NCBI GenBank assembly: GCA_003315335.1
Contig: QNRL01000007.1
Location: 305,758 to 369,757, forward strand
DNA: 64,000 nt
Direction: 5' to 3'
DNA from: Pseudocitrobacter faecalis
GTDB lineage: Bacteria > Pseudomonadota > Gammaproteobacteria > Enterobacterales > Enterobacteriaceae
Position numbers and translations under genes: made by a program. This document shows positions 55,932 to 64,000 of this stretch, piece after piece. Position 1 is the stretch's first letter. Every line of letters begins with the position of its first letter. The notes beneath the pieces were generated by a model. That model was not told the DNA's origin. It saw nothing but the letters and a program-made list of their open reading frames with translations, and ran no database searches.

Positions 55932-56822
55932 ATGAATGAAAATAAGTGGCTAGGGTTGGCATGGATCTCACCCTACATAATTGGATTGTTGGTGTTTACC
56001 GCCTTTCCCTTCGTCTCTTCCTTTCTGTTGAGCTTTACGCAATATGATTTGATGAGTCCTCCTGAGTTTAACGGTATTGAAAACTACCGTTATATGGTCA
56101 CGGAGGACCCGTTATTCTGGAAATCTCTCGCGGTCACTTTTGTATATGTGTTCGTTACCATCCCGCTGAAGCTCATGTTTTCGTTGTTCATTGCCTTTGT
56201 GCTGAACTTTAAACTGCGCGGCATTGGTTTCTTCCGCACGGCGTACTACATTCCTTCTATTCTCGGCAGCTCGGTCGCTATTGCCGTGCTGTGGCGTGCG
56301 CTGTTTGCTATCGACGGCCTGCTGAACAGCTTTACTGGTCTATTTGGCCTTGATCCCATCAACTGGTTGGGTGAACCGCCGCTGGCGCTGTTCTCTGTAA
56401 CGCTGCTCAGCGTTTGGCAGTTTGGTTCTTCAATGGTTATTTTCCTTGCTGCACTGCAAAACGTGCCGCAGTCACAATACGAAGCAGCGATGATCGACGG
56501 TGCCACTAAGTGGCAAATGTTCCTGAAAATTACCGTGCCGCTGATTACACCGGTCATTTTCTTCAACTTCATTATGCAAACCAGCGGCGCATTCCAGGAA
56601 TTTACCGCGCCGTTTGTCATCACCGGCGGCGGCCCAACCTACTATACCTACCTGTTTTCGCTCTACATCTACGATACCGCCTTCAAGTATTTCGACATGG
56701 GGTATGGCGCGGCGCTGGCGTGGGTGTTGTTCCTGGTGGTGGCCATCTTTGCGCTGTTGGCCTTTAAGTCATCGAAATATTGGGTCTTCTACTCGGCGGA
56801 TAAAGGAGGCAAAAATGAGTGA
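55932..56822 (+). CDS. togM: TogM-like ABC transporter permease
   Basis: This 296-residue MalF-type sugar permease is related to TogM of the oligogalacturonide importer of pectinolytic enterobacteria. Six hydrophobic segments are seen, with the ABC-contact EAA loop YEAAMIDGATKWQMFLKITVPL at about 205-226. ATG 55932 follows CTGAGG and gives the usual N terminus, MNENKWLGLAWISPY. The same frame is open to 55791 and would add 47 residues with an extra hydrophobic helix. It overlaps togN by 8 bases. The substrate is inferred from family resemblance only. Confidence 0.82.
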   Translation: MNENKWLGLAWISPYIIGLLVFTAFPFVSSFLLSFTQYDLMSPPEFNGIENYRYMVTEDPLFWKSLAVTFVYVFVTIPLKLMFSLFIAFVLNFKLRGIGFFRTAYYIPSILGSSVAIAVLWRALFAIDGLLNSFTGLFGLDPINWLGEPPLALFSVTLLSVWQFGSSMVIFLAALQNVPQSQYEAAMIDGATKWQMFLKITVPLITPVIFFNFIMQTSGAFQEFTAPFVITGGGPTYYTYLFSLYIYDTAFKYFDMGYGAALAWVLFLVVAIFALLAFKSSKYWVFYSADKGGKNE

Positions 56823-57717
56823 ACAACATATCATGACGGAAACTGCACAGGATGCGCAGAGCGAAGTCGCACGTACGCTCCGCCGCGAAAAAATCAGCCG
56901 TAATATTCGCTATGTGATTTTGCTGTTGGTCGGCCTGCTGATGCTTTACCCGCTGGCGTGGATGTTTTCTGCGGCCTTCAAACCGAACAGCGAAATTTTC
57001 ACCACCCTGAATCTCTGGCCAACACATGCCACCTGGGATGGGTTTATCAATGGCTGGAAAACGGGTACGGAATATCACTTCGGTCACTACATGATTAACA
57101 CCTTTAAGTACGTACTCCCGAAGGTGATACTGACCATTATCTCTTCCACCATTGTGGCTTACGGTTTTGCACGTTTTGAGATCCCGTGGAAGAAATTCTG
57201 GTTTGCCACGCTCATCGCCACCATGCTGCTGCCGAGCACCGTGCTGCTGATTCCGCAGTATCTGATGTTCCGGGAAATGGGCATGCTGAATAGCTATCTG
57301 CCGCTTTATCTGCCAACCGCGTTCGCCACGCAGGGGTTCTTCGTCTTTATGCTGGTGCAGTTTCTGCGCGGTGTACCGCGTGATATGGAAGAAGCCGCAC
57401 AGATTGACGGCTGTAATTCCTGGCAGGTGCTGTGGAATGTGCTGGTGCCGATTCTGAAACCAGCGATTATCTCGGTCGCACTGTTCCAGTTTATGTGGTC
57501 GATGAACGACTTTATCGGCCCGTTAATTTACGTGTACAGCGTGGATAAATATCCGATTGCACTGGCGCTGAAAATGTCCATCGACGTTACGGAAGGGGCG
57601 CCATGGAACGAAATTCTGGCAATGGCGAGCATCTCCATTCTGCCATCGATCATTGTGTTCTTCCTGGCGCAGCGTTACTTCGTCCAGGGCGTATCCAGCA
57701 GCGGAATTAAAGGCTAA
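56815..57717 (+). CDS. togN: TogN-like ABC transporter permease
   Basis: This 300-residue MalG-type permease is the partner of TogM. A soluble, charged N terminus of about 35 residues is followed by six membrane segments and the EAA loop MEEAAQIDGCNSWQVLWNVLVPI. AGGAGG lies 6 bases before ATG 56815. The frame opens earlier, but the upstream part is out of phase with the real togM protein. It ends 11 bases before togA. Confidence 0.88.
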   Translation: MSEQHIMTETAQDAQSEVARTLRREKISRNIRYVILLLVGLLMLYPLAWMFSAAFKPNSEIFTTLNLWPTHATWDGFINGWKTGTEYHFGHYMINTFKYVLPKVILTIISSTIVAYGFARFEIPWKKFWFATLIATMLLPSTVLLIPQYLMFREMGMLNSYLPLYLPTAFATQGFFVFMLVQFLRGVPRDMEEAAQIDGCNSWQVLWNVLVPILKPAIISVALFQFMWSMNDFIGPLIYVYSVDKYPIALALKMSIDVTEGAPWNEILAMASISILPSIIVFFLAQRYFVQGVSSSGIKG

Positions 57718-57728
57718 GAGGGAATATC

Positions 57729-58856
57729 ATGGCTGAAGTGATTTTTAATAAACTGGAAAAGGTGTACTCCAACGGCTTCAAAGCGGTACATGGTATCGAC
57801 CTGAACATTGCCGACGGTGAATTCATGGTGATTGTAGGCCCCTCCGGCTGTGCGAAATCCACGACCCTGCGTATGCTCGCCGGGCTGGAAACCATCAGCG
57901 GCGGTGAAATTCGTATCGGTGACAACGTAGTCAACAATCTGCCGCCAAAAGCGCGCGGTATTGCGATGGTGTTTCAGAATTACGCACTCTATCCGCACAT
58001 GACCGTGCGGGAAAATCTGGCGTTTGGTTTGAAACTGAGCAAACTGCCGAAAGAACAAATCAATCAACAGGTTGAAGATGCCGCCAAATTGCTGGAGCTG
58101 GAAGATCTGCTGGATCGCTTGCCGCGTCAGCTCTCCGGCGGTCAGGCGCAGCGTGTGGCGGTAGGGCGTGCGATTGTCAAAAAACCGGACGTATTCCTGT
58201 TCGATGAGCCGCTCTCAAACCTCGATGCCAAACTGCGTGCCTCCATGCGTATTCGTATTTCAGACCTCCATAAGCAGCTCAAAAAATCGGGTAAGCCGGC
58301 GACCACCGTGTACGTCACCCACGATCAAACCGAAGCGATGACCATGGGTGACCGTATCTGCGTCATGAAGTTGGGCCACATCATGCAGGTGGATACGCCG
58401 GATAACCTGTACCACAAACCGAAAAACATGTTTGTCGCGGGCTTTATTGGCGCACCGGAAATGAACATCAAACCGGCGAAAATCGTGCGTCGCGAAGATG
58501 GCTTACATATCACTGTTGGCGAGGATTTACTGGCCCTGAACGCCAGCCAGCAGGGTAAAGTGGCGCATTATGTGGATAAAGAGGTGTATTTCGGTATTCG
58601 CCCGGAATATGTGGATGTGTCGACAGCGCCGTTCGATACAAGCTGCGGGCGAGGGAAGTTAATCCGTATTGAAAACATGGGGCACGAATATTTTCTTTAT
58701 TTGCAGGTTGGTGAGTTTGAACTGACGGCGCGTATCGCTTCCGATGCCGCGAAACCGATTATCGCCAAAGGGTTACAGCAGCAGGTGTGGTTCCGCTTTG
58801 AGATGGACAAATGCCACATTTTTGACGGAGTTACGCAGGAAAATATTTCGCTGTAA
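57729..58856 (+). CDS. togA: TogA-like ABC transporter ATPase
   Basis: This 375-residue ATPase of the MsmK/UgpC/MalK family powers TogMN. Walker A is GPSGCAKST (Ala where Gly is more common), the signature is LSGGQAQRVAVGRAI, Walker B is VFLFDEPLSNLD, and the switch His is in VTHDQTEAMT. The C-terminal TOBE regulatory domain covers about 240-375. It is the last gene of the cluster: no togB-type binding protein follows before ribA on the other strand. Confidence 0.9.
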   Translation: MAEVIFNKLEKVYSNGFKAVHGIDLNIADGEFMVIVGPSGCAKSTTLRMLAGLETISGGEIRIGDNVVNNLPPKARGIAMVFQNYALYPHMTVRENLAFGLKLSKLPKEQINQQVEDAAKLLELEDLLDRLPRQLSGGQAQRVAVGRAIVKKPDVFLFDEPLSNLDAKLRASMRIRISDLHKQLKKSGKPATTVYVTHDQTEAMTMGDRICVMKLGHIMQVDTPDNLYHKPKNMFVAGFIGAPEMNIKPAKIVRREDGLHITVGEDLLALNASQQGKVAHYVDKEVYFGIRPEYVDVSTAPFDTSCGRGKLIRIENMGHEYFLYLQVGEFELTARIASDAAKPIIAKGLQQQVWFRFEMDKCHIFDGVTQENISL

Positions 58857-58858
58857 AA

Positions 58859-58884
58859 AAGCCCGCCAGGGTGGCTGGCGGGCT
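58859..58884. terminator. Terminator between togA and ribA
   Basis: AGCCCGCCAG-GGTGG-CTGGCGGGCT between convergent genes. The A tract before it (AAAAAA) gives a T tract in the minus direction, for ribA. Confidence 0.75.
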
Positions 58885-58890
58885 TGATGT

Positions 58891-59484
58891 TTATTCTTCT
58901 TTCAACAGGTGGCCCATCTTGGCCGCCTTGGTATCGAGATAGTAGGCGTTTTTCGGGTTACGCCCGACGATGAGCGGGACGCGTTCAACGATGTTGATGC
59001 CCGCTTCGGTCAGGATCTCAACCTTTTTCGGGTTGTTGGTCAGCAGACGCACTTCGTCCACGCCCAGCAGCTTGAACATATCTGCGCACAGCGTGAAGTC
59101 ACGCTCATCGGCAGCGAAGCCAAGCTGGTGGTTGGCTTCAACGGTGTCGTAGCCCTGATCCTGCAACGCATAGGCGCGAATTTTATTCAACAGGCCGATG
59201 TTACGACCTTCCTGGCGATGATAAAGCAGAATGCCACGGCCTTCTTCCGCGATGTGCGTCAGGGCGGCTTCAAGCTGGAAACCGCAATCACAGCGCAGGC
59301 TAAAGAGCGCATCGCCCGTCAGACATTCGGAGTGAACGCGTGCCAGTACCGGCGTTTGCCCGGAAATGTCACCAAAAACCAGGGCGACATGATCCTGCCC
59401 GGTTGCCAGTTCTTCAAAGCCCACCATCAGGAAATCGCCCCAGGGGGTTGGCAGTTTGGCTTCTGCCACACGTTTAAGCTGCAT
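58891..59484 (-). CDS. ribA: RibA, GTP cyclohydrolase II
   Basis: This is the first enzyme of riboflavin synthesis: it opens GTP to a diaminopyrimidinone with loss of formate and pyrophosphate. It has 197 residues. Zinc ligands are Cys54, Cys65 and Cys67 in [19 protein letters not shown]. The catalytic motif is [14 protein letters not shown]. It is convergent with togA and divergent from pgpB. Confidence 0.97.
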   Translation of the reverse strand: MQLKRVAEAKLPTPWGDFLMVGFEELATGQDHVALVFGDISGQTPVLARVHSECLTGDALFSLRCDCGFQLEAALTHIAEEGRGILLYHRQEGRNIGLLNKIRAYALQDQGYDTVEANHQLGFAADERDFTLCADMFKLLGVDEVRLLTNNPKKVEILTEAGINIVERVPLIVGRNPKNAYYLDTKAAKMGHLLKEE

Positions 59485-59663
59485 GTGATTCTCCAGATTA
59501 TGTCAGCGCCATTAGCGCTTTCTGTTTTGTGTATTTTGCCACAACGTGCTTTGGTTCACCTAATGGTGCGCAAGTGACTGCTGTTAAAGCGCACAATTTT
59601 GCCAGTTTCGCCGTTATGTTATTATTCGGTTATTATTGAGGATTCAGAGACAAAGGAGCCGTT

Positions 59664-60428
59664 ATGCTAACAATTGCCAGACGAACCGCCGTGGGGGCCG
59701 CCGTATTGTTAGCGATGCCGCTCGCAGTTTGGATCTCCGGCTGGGCCTGGCAGCCGGGCCATTCAGAAGTATGGCTAAAAGCGCTGTATTGGGTTACGGA
59801 AACGGTTACCCAGCCGTGGGGAATCATCACCCATGTGGTGCTATTTGGCTGGTTTTTATGGTGTTTGCGCTTTCGTCTGCGTCCGGCAATCATGCTTTTT
59901 GCGATCCTTGCCGGGGCGATAATGATCGGGCAGGGCGCGAAATCCTGGGTGAAGAGTATGGCGCAGGAACCACGGCCTTTTGTTATCTGGCTGGAAAAAA
60001 CGCACCATATTCCCGTTGATGAGTTCTACACTTTAAAACGTAAGGATCGCGGCGCACTGGTTAAAGAACAGCTTGCACAACAACAGGATATCCCGTCGTT
60101 CTTACGCAAACACTGGCAAAAAGAGACCGGGTTCGCGTTTCCGTCAGGGCATACCATGTTTGCGGCCAGTTGGGCACTATTGGCGGTGGGCCTGCTGTGG
60201 CCGCGTCGACGCACGTTCACCATCGCGATTTTGCTGGTATGGGCAACGGCGGTCATGGGCAGTCGCCTGCTGTTAGGGATGCACTGGCCACGCGATTTAG
60301 TGGCGGCAACGTTGATGTCCTGGCTGCTGGTGACGGTGGCGACCTGGCTTGCTCAAAAAATATGCGGCCCGCTGTCACCGCCTGGCGAAGAAGCGCAGGA
60401 AATTCGCAAACGCGAGCAGGAAAATTGA
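59664..60428 (+). CDS. pgpB: PgpB, phosphatidylglycerophosphatase B / undecaprenyl-PP phosphatase
   Basis: This 254-residue inner-membrane PAP2-superfamily lipid phosphatase has the E. coli length. Its three phosphatase motifs are KSMAQEPRPFV, FPSGHTMF and GSRLLLGMHWPRDL. About six hydrophobic segments are present, with the active site facing the periplasm in this family. AAGGAG lies 6 bases before the ATG. Confidence 0.95.
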   Translation: MLTIARRTAVGAAVLLAMPLAVWISGWAWQPGHSEVWLKALYWVTETVTQPWGIITHVVLFGWFLWCLRFRLRPAIMLFAILAGAIMIGQGAKSWVKSMAQEPRPFVIWLEKTHHIPVDEFYTLKRKDRGALVKEQLAQQQDIPSFLRKHWQKETGFAFPSGHTMFAASWALLAVGLLWPRRRTFTIAILLVWATAVMGSRLLLGMHWPRDLVAATLMSWLLVTVATWLAQKICGPLSPPGEEAQEIRKREQEN

Positions 60429-60580
60429 GTCAGGGTTGATTTTGCCCCCTTTAACCCTCAAATCCTGAACTGGCCGTGTGCTTTTCCATTTCGTCCGCGT
60501 GGCGAAAATGATACTTTATAAGGCTGGATGCGATAGATTAAACAGGATTTATCAGCCAAAGCCACATAACGGGACGTCGT

Positions 60581-60889
60581 GTGAAATATTTTCTCATTTT
60601 CTTATTGGTGTTAGCGGTCTTTGTCATTTCAGTGACGCTGGGCGCGCAAAACGATCAGCTTGTGACCTTTAATTACTTATTGGCGCAGGGCGAGTTCAGA
60701 ATTTCAACATTACTGGCGGTATTGTTTGCCGTAGGTTTTGCGATAGGCTGGCTGGTTTGTGGCCTGTTCTGGCTGCGCGTGCGTGTTTCTCTGCTGCGTG
60801 CAGAACGTAAAATTAAACGTCTGGAAAATCAGATTGCGCCTGAGAGTGTGCCGTCCGTTAACCCGACTGTGCCAGTAGCGAAGGAATAA
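60581..60889 (+). CDS. lapA: LapA (YciS), LPS assembly protein A
   Basis: This 102-residue inner-membrane protein has two hydrophobic helices and a basic C-terminal segment (RAERKIKRLENQ). It acts with LapB in balancing LPS and phospholipid. The start is GTG 60581, giving the E. coli length. It is followed 6 bases later by lapB. Confidence 0.94.
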   Translation: MKYFLIFLLVLAVFVISVTLGAQNDQLVTFNYLLAQGEFRISTLLAVLFAVGFAIGWLVCGLFWLRVRVSLLRAERKIKRLENQIAPESVPSVNPTVPVAKE

Positions 60890-60895
60890 CGATTT

Positions 60896-62065
60896 ATGCT
60901 GGAGTTGTTGTTTCTGCTTTTACCCGTTGCCGCAGCTTATGGTTGGTATATGGGGCGCAGAAGTGCACAACAGTCCAAACAGGACGAAGCGAGCCGTTTG
61001 TCACGAGATTATGTGGCAGGGGTTAACTTTCTCTTGAGTAACCAACAAGACAAAGCGGTTGACCTGTTCCTCGATATGTTAAAAGAGGATACTGGCACCG
61101 TTGAAGCTCACCTTACGCTCGGCAATCTGTTCCGTTCACGCGGCGAGGTTGACCGCGCCATCCGTATTCACCAAACCTTAATGGAAAGCGCCTCGCTGAC
61201 CTACGATCAGCGCCTGCTGGCAGTGCAACAACTGGGCCGGGACTACATGGCTGCCGGGCTGTATGACCGCGCGGAAGATATGTTCAGCCAACTGGTGGAT
61301 GAAACGGATTTCCGTATCAGCGCACTGCAACAACTTCTGCAAATCGCACAGCTGACCAGCGACTGGCAAAAGGCTATTGATGTTGCCGAACGTCTGGTGA
61401 AGCTCGGCAAAGAGAAACATCGTGGCGAAATCGCCCATTTCTGGTGCGAGCTGGCCCTGCAACAGATGGGCAACGATGATATGGATAAGGCGATGACGCT
61501 GCTGAAGAAGGGGGCGTCTGCCGATCCGTCGAGCGCGCGTGTTTCTATCATGATGGGTCGCGTCTGGATGGCGAAGGGCGATTACGCGAAAGCGCGCGAA
61601 AGCCTGCTGCGCGTCATCGATCAGGATAAAGAACTGGTCAGCGAAACGCTGGAAATGTTGCAAACCTGCTATCAACAGCTGGGTAAAACGGATGAGTGGG
61701 AATCGTTCCTGCAACGCTGCGTAGAGGAAAATACCGGTGCTGCCGCAGAACTGATGCTGGCGCAGGTGCTCGATCAGCGTGAGGGCGGCGACGTCGCGCA
61801 AACCTACGTGACGCGCCAGTTACAGCGTCATCCTACGATGCGCGTCTTCCATAAGCTGATGGATTATCACCTCAACGAAGCAGAAGAAGGGCGCGCGAAA
61901 GAGAGCCTGATGGTGCTGCGAGACATGGTTGGTGAGCAGATCCGCAGCAAACCGCGTTACCGTTGCCAGAAGTGTGGCTTCACCGCCTATACCCTTTACT
62001 GGCATTGTCCATCCTGCCGCGCATGGTCCACCGTTAAGCCGATTCGTGGCCTGGACGGGCAGTAA
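60896..62065 (+). CDS. lapB: LapB (YciM), LPS assembly protein B
   Basis: This 389-residue TPR protein is anchored by an N-terminal helix (about 1-20). It recruits FtsH to degrade LpxC and is checked by YejM/PbgA. Repeated TPR helices fill about 35-330. The C-terminal rubredoxin-like metal site is CQKCGFTAYTLYWHCPSCRAW, four Cys. The length matches E. coli. LapA and LapB form one operon, with pyrF 191 bases downstream. Confidence 0.96.
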   Translation: MLELLFLLLPVAAAYGWYMGRRSAQQSKQDEASRLSRDYVAGVNFLLSNQQDKAVDLFLDMLKEDTGTVEAHLTLGNLFRSRGEVDRAIRIHQTLMESASLTYDQRLLAVQQLGRDYMAAGLYDRAEDMFSQLVDETDFRISALQQLLQIAQLTSDWQKAIDVAERLVKLGKEKHRGEIAHFWCELALQQMGNDDMDKAMTLLKKGASADPSSARVSIMMGRVWMAKGDYAKARESLLRVIDQDKELVSETLEMLQTCYQQLGKTDEWESFLQRCVEENTGAAAELMLAQVLDQREGGDVAQTYVTRQLQRHPTMRVFHKLMDYHLNEAEEGRAKESLMVLRDMVGEQIRSKPRYRCQKCGFTAYTLYWHCPSCRAWSTVKPIRGLDGQ

Positions 62066-62256
62066 TATTTAAAAAAACACCTATCTTAGTTACAACATAC
62101 TCTTTGCTTTTTCCCTTAACAGATTCAGCATCGTGCGCGCAATGGTCAGCAGGGCGAATCGTGCCTGTCAATTTGGCGCACTCGCAGGTAGAATGCTCGC
62201 CGTTTACCTTTTCTGCGCCTGAATAGCCGGGCGCCCATCAACAAGAAGGTCTGGTC

Positions 62257-62994
62257 ATGACGTCTACTGCTTCATCTTCTTCCCGTATTGTCACATCCTC
62301 TCCCGTTGTTGTTGCTCTCGATTACGATAACCGCGATAAAGCGCTCGCTTTCGTCGACCGTATCGACCCGCGCGACTGCCGTCTGAAAGTTGGAAAAGAG
62401 ATGTTCACGCTGTTTGGGCCGCAGTTCGTGCGTGATTTGCAGCAGCGTGGCTTTGATATCTTCCTGGATCTGAAATTCCATGATATCCCGAATACCACCG
62501 CCCATGCCGTTGCGGCAGCGGCAGAGCTGGGCGTCTGGATGGTGAACGTCCATGCATCCGGTGGATCCCGTATGATGACCGCCGCGCGCGAAGCCTTGCT
62601 GCCATTCGGAAAAGATGCGCCGCTGCTGATTGCGGTCACCGTGCTGACCAGTATGGAAGCCAGCGACCTGCTGGATCTCGGCGTGACGTTGTCACCTGCG
62701 GATTATGCCGCCAGACTGGCAAAACTGACGCGTGATTGTGGCCTTGATGGTGTGGTGTGCTCGGCGCAGGAAGCGGTACGCTTCAAGCAAGAGTTTGGGC
62801 AGGCCTTTAAACTGGTAACGCCAGGTATCCGCCCCGTGGGCAGCGAAGCGGGTGACCAGCGCCGTATTATGACACCTGAACAAGCGCAGGCTGCGGGCGT
62901 AGACTACATGGTGATTGGCCGCCCGGTGACGCAGTCTGCAGACCCGGCAATGACATTGCGCACCATTAACGCCTCACTGCAAAAGGGGGCGTAA
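62257..62994 (+). CDS. pyrF: PyrF, orotidine-5'-phosphate decarboxylase
   Basis: This enzyme makes UMP from OMP, the last step of de novo pyrimidine synthesis. It has 245 residues, as in E. coli. The active-site motif is [10 protein letters not shown], and the phosphate motif near the end is [15 protein letters not shown]...VIGRPVT. Its stop overlaps the yciH start by one base (TAATG). Confidence 0.97.
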   Translation: MTSTASSSSRIVTSSPVVVALDYDNRDKALAFVDRIDPRDCRLKVGKEMFTLFGPQFVRDLQQRGFDIFLDLKFHDIPNTTAHAVAAAAELGVWMVNVHASGGSRMMTAAREALLPFGKDAPLLIAVTVLTSMEASDLLDLGVTLSPADYAARLAKLTRDCGLDGVVCSAQEAVRFKQEFGQAFKLVTPGIRPVGSEAGDQRRIMTPEQAQAAGVDYMVIGRPVTQSADPAMTLRTINASLQKGA

Positions 62995-63320
62995 TGAGCG
63001 ACTCCAATAGCCGTCTGGTGTACTCCACCGACAGCGGTCGTATCGACGAACCGAAGGCCGCTGTGCAACGTCCAAAAGGCGATGGCATTGTGCGTATCCA
63101 ACGCCAGACCAGCGGGCGGAAAGGAAAAGGCGTGTGCCTGATTACCGGCATCGATCAGGATGATGAATCACTGGCAAAACTGGCGGCAGAACTGAAAAAG
63201 AAATGCGGCTGCGGCGGTTCAGTGAAAGAGGGCGTGATTGAAATTCAGGGTGATAAGCGCGACCTGCTCAAAACATTACTTGAGGCGAAAGGGCTAAAAG
63301 TAAAACTGGCAGGCGGTTAA
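62994..63320 (+). CDS. yciH: YciH, SUI1/eIF1-like translation factor
   Basis: This 108-residue protein has the eIF1/SUI1 domain in its C-terminal two thirds (IVRIQRQTSGRKGKGVCLITG, then LKKKCGCGGSVKEGVIEIQGDKR). It affects initiation fidelity at non-canonical complexes in vitro. It is coupled to pyrF through TAATG. Confidence 0.96.
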   Translation: MSDSNSRLVYSTDSGRIDEPKAAVQRPKGDGIVRIQRQTSGRKGKGVCLITGIDQDDESLAKLAAELKKKCGCGGSVKEGVIEIQGDKRDLLKTLLEAKGLKVKLAGG

Positions 63321-63327
63321 CAAACAA

Positions 63328-63357
63328 AAAGGGCCCCGATAAAAATCGGGGCCCTGA
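63328..63357. terminator. Bidirectional terminator between yciH and osmB
   Basis: AAAGGGCCCCGAT-AAAA-ATCGGGGCCCT, a perfect 10-base-pair GC stem with A-rich and T-rich flanks between convergent genes. Confidence 0.9.
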
Positions 63358-63385
63358 ATTCTTTTTCAAATACACAGACGATTAA

Positions 63386-63604
63386 TTATTTGCCAACCTG
63401 GTGGCCGATAATCCCGCCGACTGCCGCGCCGCCCAGTGTCCCCAGGGTGCTGCCGTCAGTTAATACTGCACCGCCCAGTGCGCCTGCGCCAGCGCCAATA
63501 GCTGTGTTACGATCGCGTTTGGACCAGTTTGAACATGCGCTCAGTGACATTACTAAAGTGGCAGCGATTACTGCTGCAGTGATTTTTTTGTTCATTGAAG
63601 TCAT
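63386..63604 (-). CDS. osmB: OsmB, osmotically inducible lipoprotein
   Basis: This 72-residue small outer-membrane lipoprotein has a signal peptide ending in the lipobox SLSAC. The mature part is a glycine-zipper (GAGAGALGGAVL, GTLGGAAVGGIIGHQVG) nearly identical to E. coli OsmB. GGAG lies 8 bases before ATG 63604. It is under RpoS and RcsB control in E. coli; I did not assign those sites. Confidence 0.96.
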   Translation of the reverse strand: MTSMNKKITAAVIAATLVMSLSACSNWSKRDRNTAIGAGAGALGGAVLTDGSTLGTLGGAAVGGIIGHQVGK

Positions 63605-63880
63605 CGTATTTTCTCCTGAATATTCGATTCACGGAAAAAGCCTATTTAAATTATAGCCGCTGGCCAGAGATAAAAACGGCTTATGTCGTGAAGCATGTTG
63701 CGCAGGTTGTAGAACTGTTACTTAGTCACGCAAGTGATAGTTACTTCCTGTTATATCGCTAACATTAATTCTACGTTTTTATCGTATATTCGACAGGTAA
63801 AAAGTCCTAATTGGACACTAGGAAAAATCTCATAGCGGAGTGAGGAGCGCAATACGAGGAATGGATGTTTTGTGGGAGAA
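63605..63880. other. osmB upstream region
   Basis: This stretch should hold the osmB promoters. It is moderately AT-rich and I see no gene in it. Confidence 0.4.
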
Positions 63881-63905
63881 AGAGCCCTCACCCTAACCCT
63901 CTCCC
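63881..63905 (+). repeat. Fragment of a dispersed intergenic repeat
   Basis: AGAGCCCTCACCCTAACCCT followed by CTCCC is the left arm of a palindromic repeat I know from Enterobacter-type genomes. The right arm is missing because the insertion element begins exactly here. Confidence 0.55.
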
Positions 63906-64000
63906 TGTACAGTCCGGGGACATAGTGAACACTTGTTCGGAGACATGGTAGACACTTACAACTAAGGCATAAGAACCCGTTTATGGAGTCGCTTATGCCC
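63906..64000 (+). mobile_element. Left end of an IS481-like insertion sequence (cut by window edge)
   Basis: TGTACAGTCCGGGGACATAG begins a terminal repeat with two imperfect tandem copies (63914-63937 and 63937-63960) of the pattern CCGGGGACATAGTGAACACTT, as found at the ends of IS481-family elements. A start codon at 63983 opens the frame MESLMP, which resembles the N terminus of transposases of that family. Only 95 bases are visible, so the family is a judgement. Confidence 0.65.
63983..64000 (+). CDS. Possible transposase start (partial)
   Basis: Only six codons (MESLMP) lie in the window, after the terminal repeat of the insertion sequence. It is probably the N terminus of an IS481-family transposase. 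The second ATG (63995) could equally be the start. Confidence 0.4.

Noticed and set aside
57855..57885. Possible defect in the togA Walker A motif (GPSGCAKST with Ala)
   Set aside because: The Lys-Ser-Thr and first Gly residues are intact; Ala at this position occurs in this ATPase subfamily, so no loss of function is implied.

Overview
This window is chromosomal DNA from a member of the Enterobacteriaceae close to Enterobacter, Lelliottia, Leclercia or Citrobacter. Nearly every protein aligns along its full length with a known E. coli protein. Gene order largely follows the E. coli xthA-ast-chb-katE-tcyP block and the yciA-trp-topA-acnA-pyrF-osmB block. REP/BIME palindromes of the E. coli type are present, and the trp operator matches the E. 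coli one. The lineage-specific genes (an IroN-type receptor, togMNA, an extra kduD, hiuH) point away from E. coli itself, but I cannot name the species from the sequence alone.

Layout. 1-4.5 kb (minus strand): ynjC (cut by the window edge), ynjB, ydjZ, ydjX and xthA; ydjY and ynjA of E. coli are absent. 4.6-5.0 kb: a hok/sok-type toxin-antitoxin locus. 5.2-11.5 kb: the arginine succinyltransferase operon astCADBE behind a sigma-54 promoter. 11.7-13.8 kb: spy, nadE, osmE. 14-19.3 kb: the chitobiose operon chbBCARFG, with a ChiX small-RNA target between chbB and chbC. 19.3-26.7 kb: katE, cedA, tcyP, the SOS gene ydjM under two LexA boxes, a kduD under a KdgR-type operator, hxpB and yniB.

Between yniB and yciA, gene order jumps from the E. 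coli ydj/yni region to the yci region, and tonB is missing at the joint. From there: yciA, hiuH, an undescribed 26-codon gene, yciB, yciC, a YkgJ-family gene, ompW, a 52-codon gene, and a zinc-sensor diguanylate cyclase. A BIME cluster follows. The whole trp operon (trpLEDCBA with promoter, operator and attenuator) reads leftwards, with rnm divergent from it.

40.6-52.7 kb: yciO, rluB, a Fur-regulated IroN-like catecholate receptor, btuR, yciK, sohB, yciN, topA, cysB and three tiny membrane or charged proteins (ymiA, yciX, ymiC). 52.9-63.6 kb: acnA, an oligogalacturonide-type ABC importer togMNA that has no binding-protein gene beside it, ribA, pgpB, lapA, lapB, pyrF, yciH, osmB. The last 95 bases are the left end of an IS481-like insertion sequence that has landed in a dispersed intergenic repeat.

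Most of the window is core metabolism and envelope maintenance. The accessory content consists of single genes or small operons placed between conserved neighbours. The pectin-related pieces (kduD with a KdgR-like box, togMNA), the receptor, the hok locus and several small proteins are the most informative departures. I found no large novel defence or biosynthetic system.
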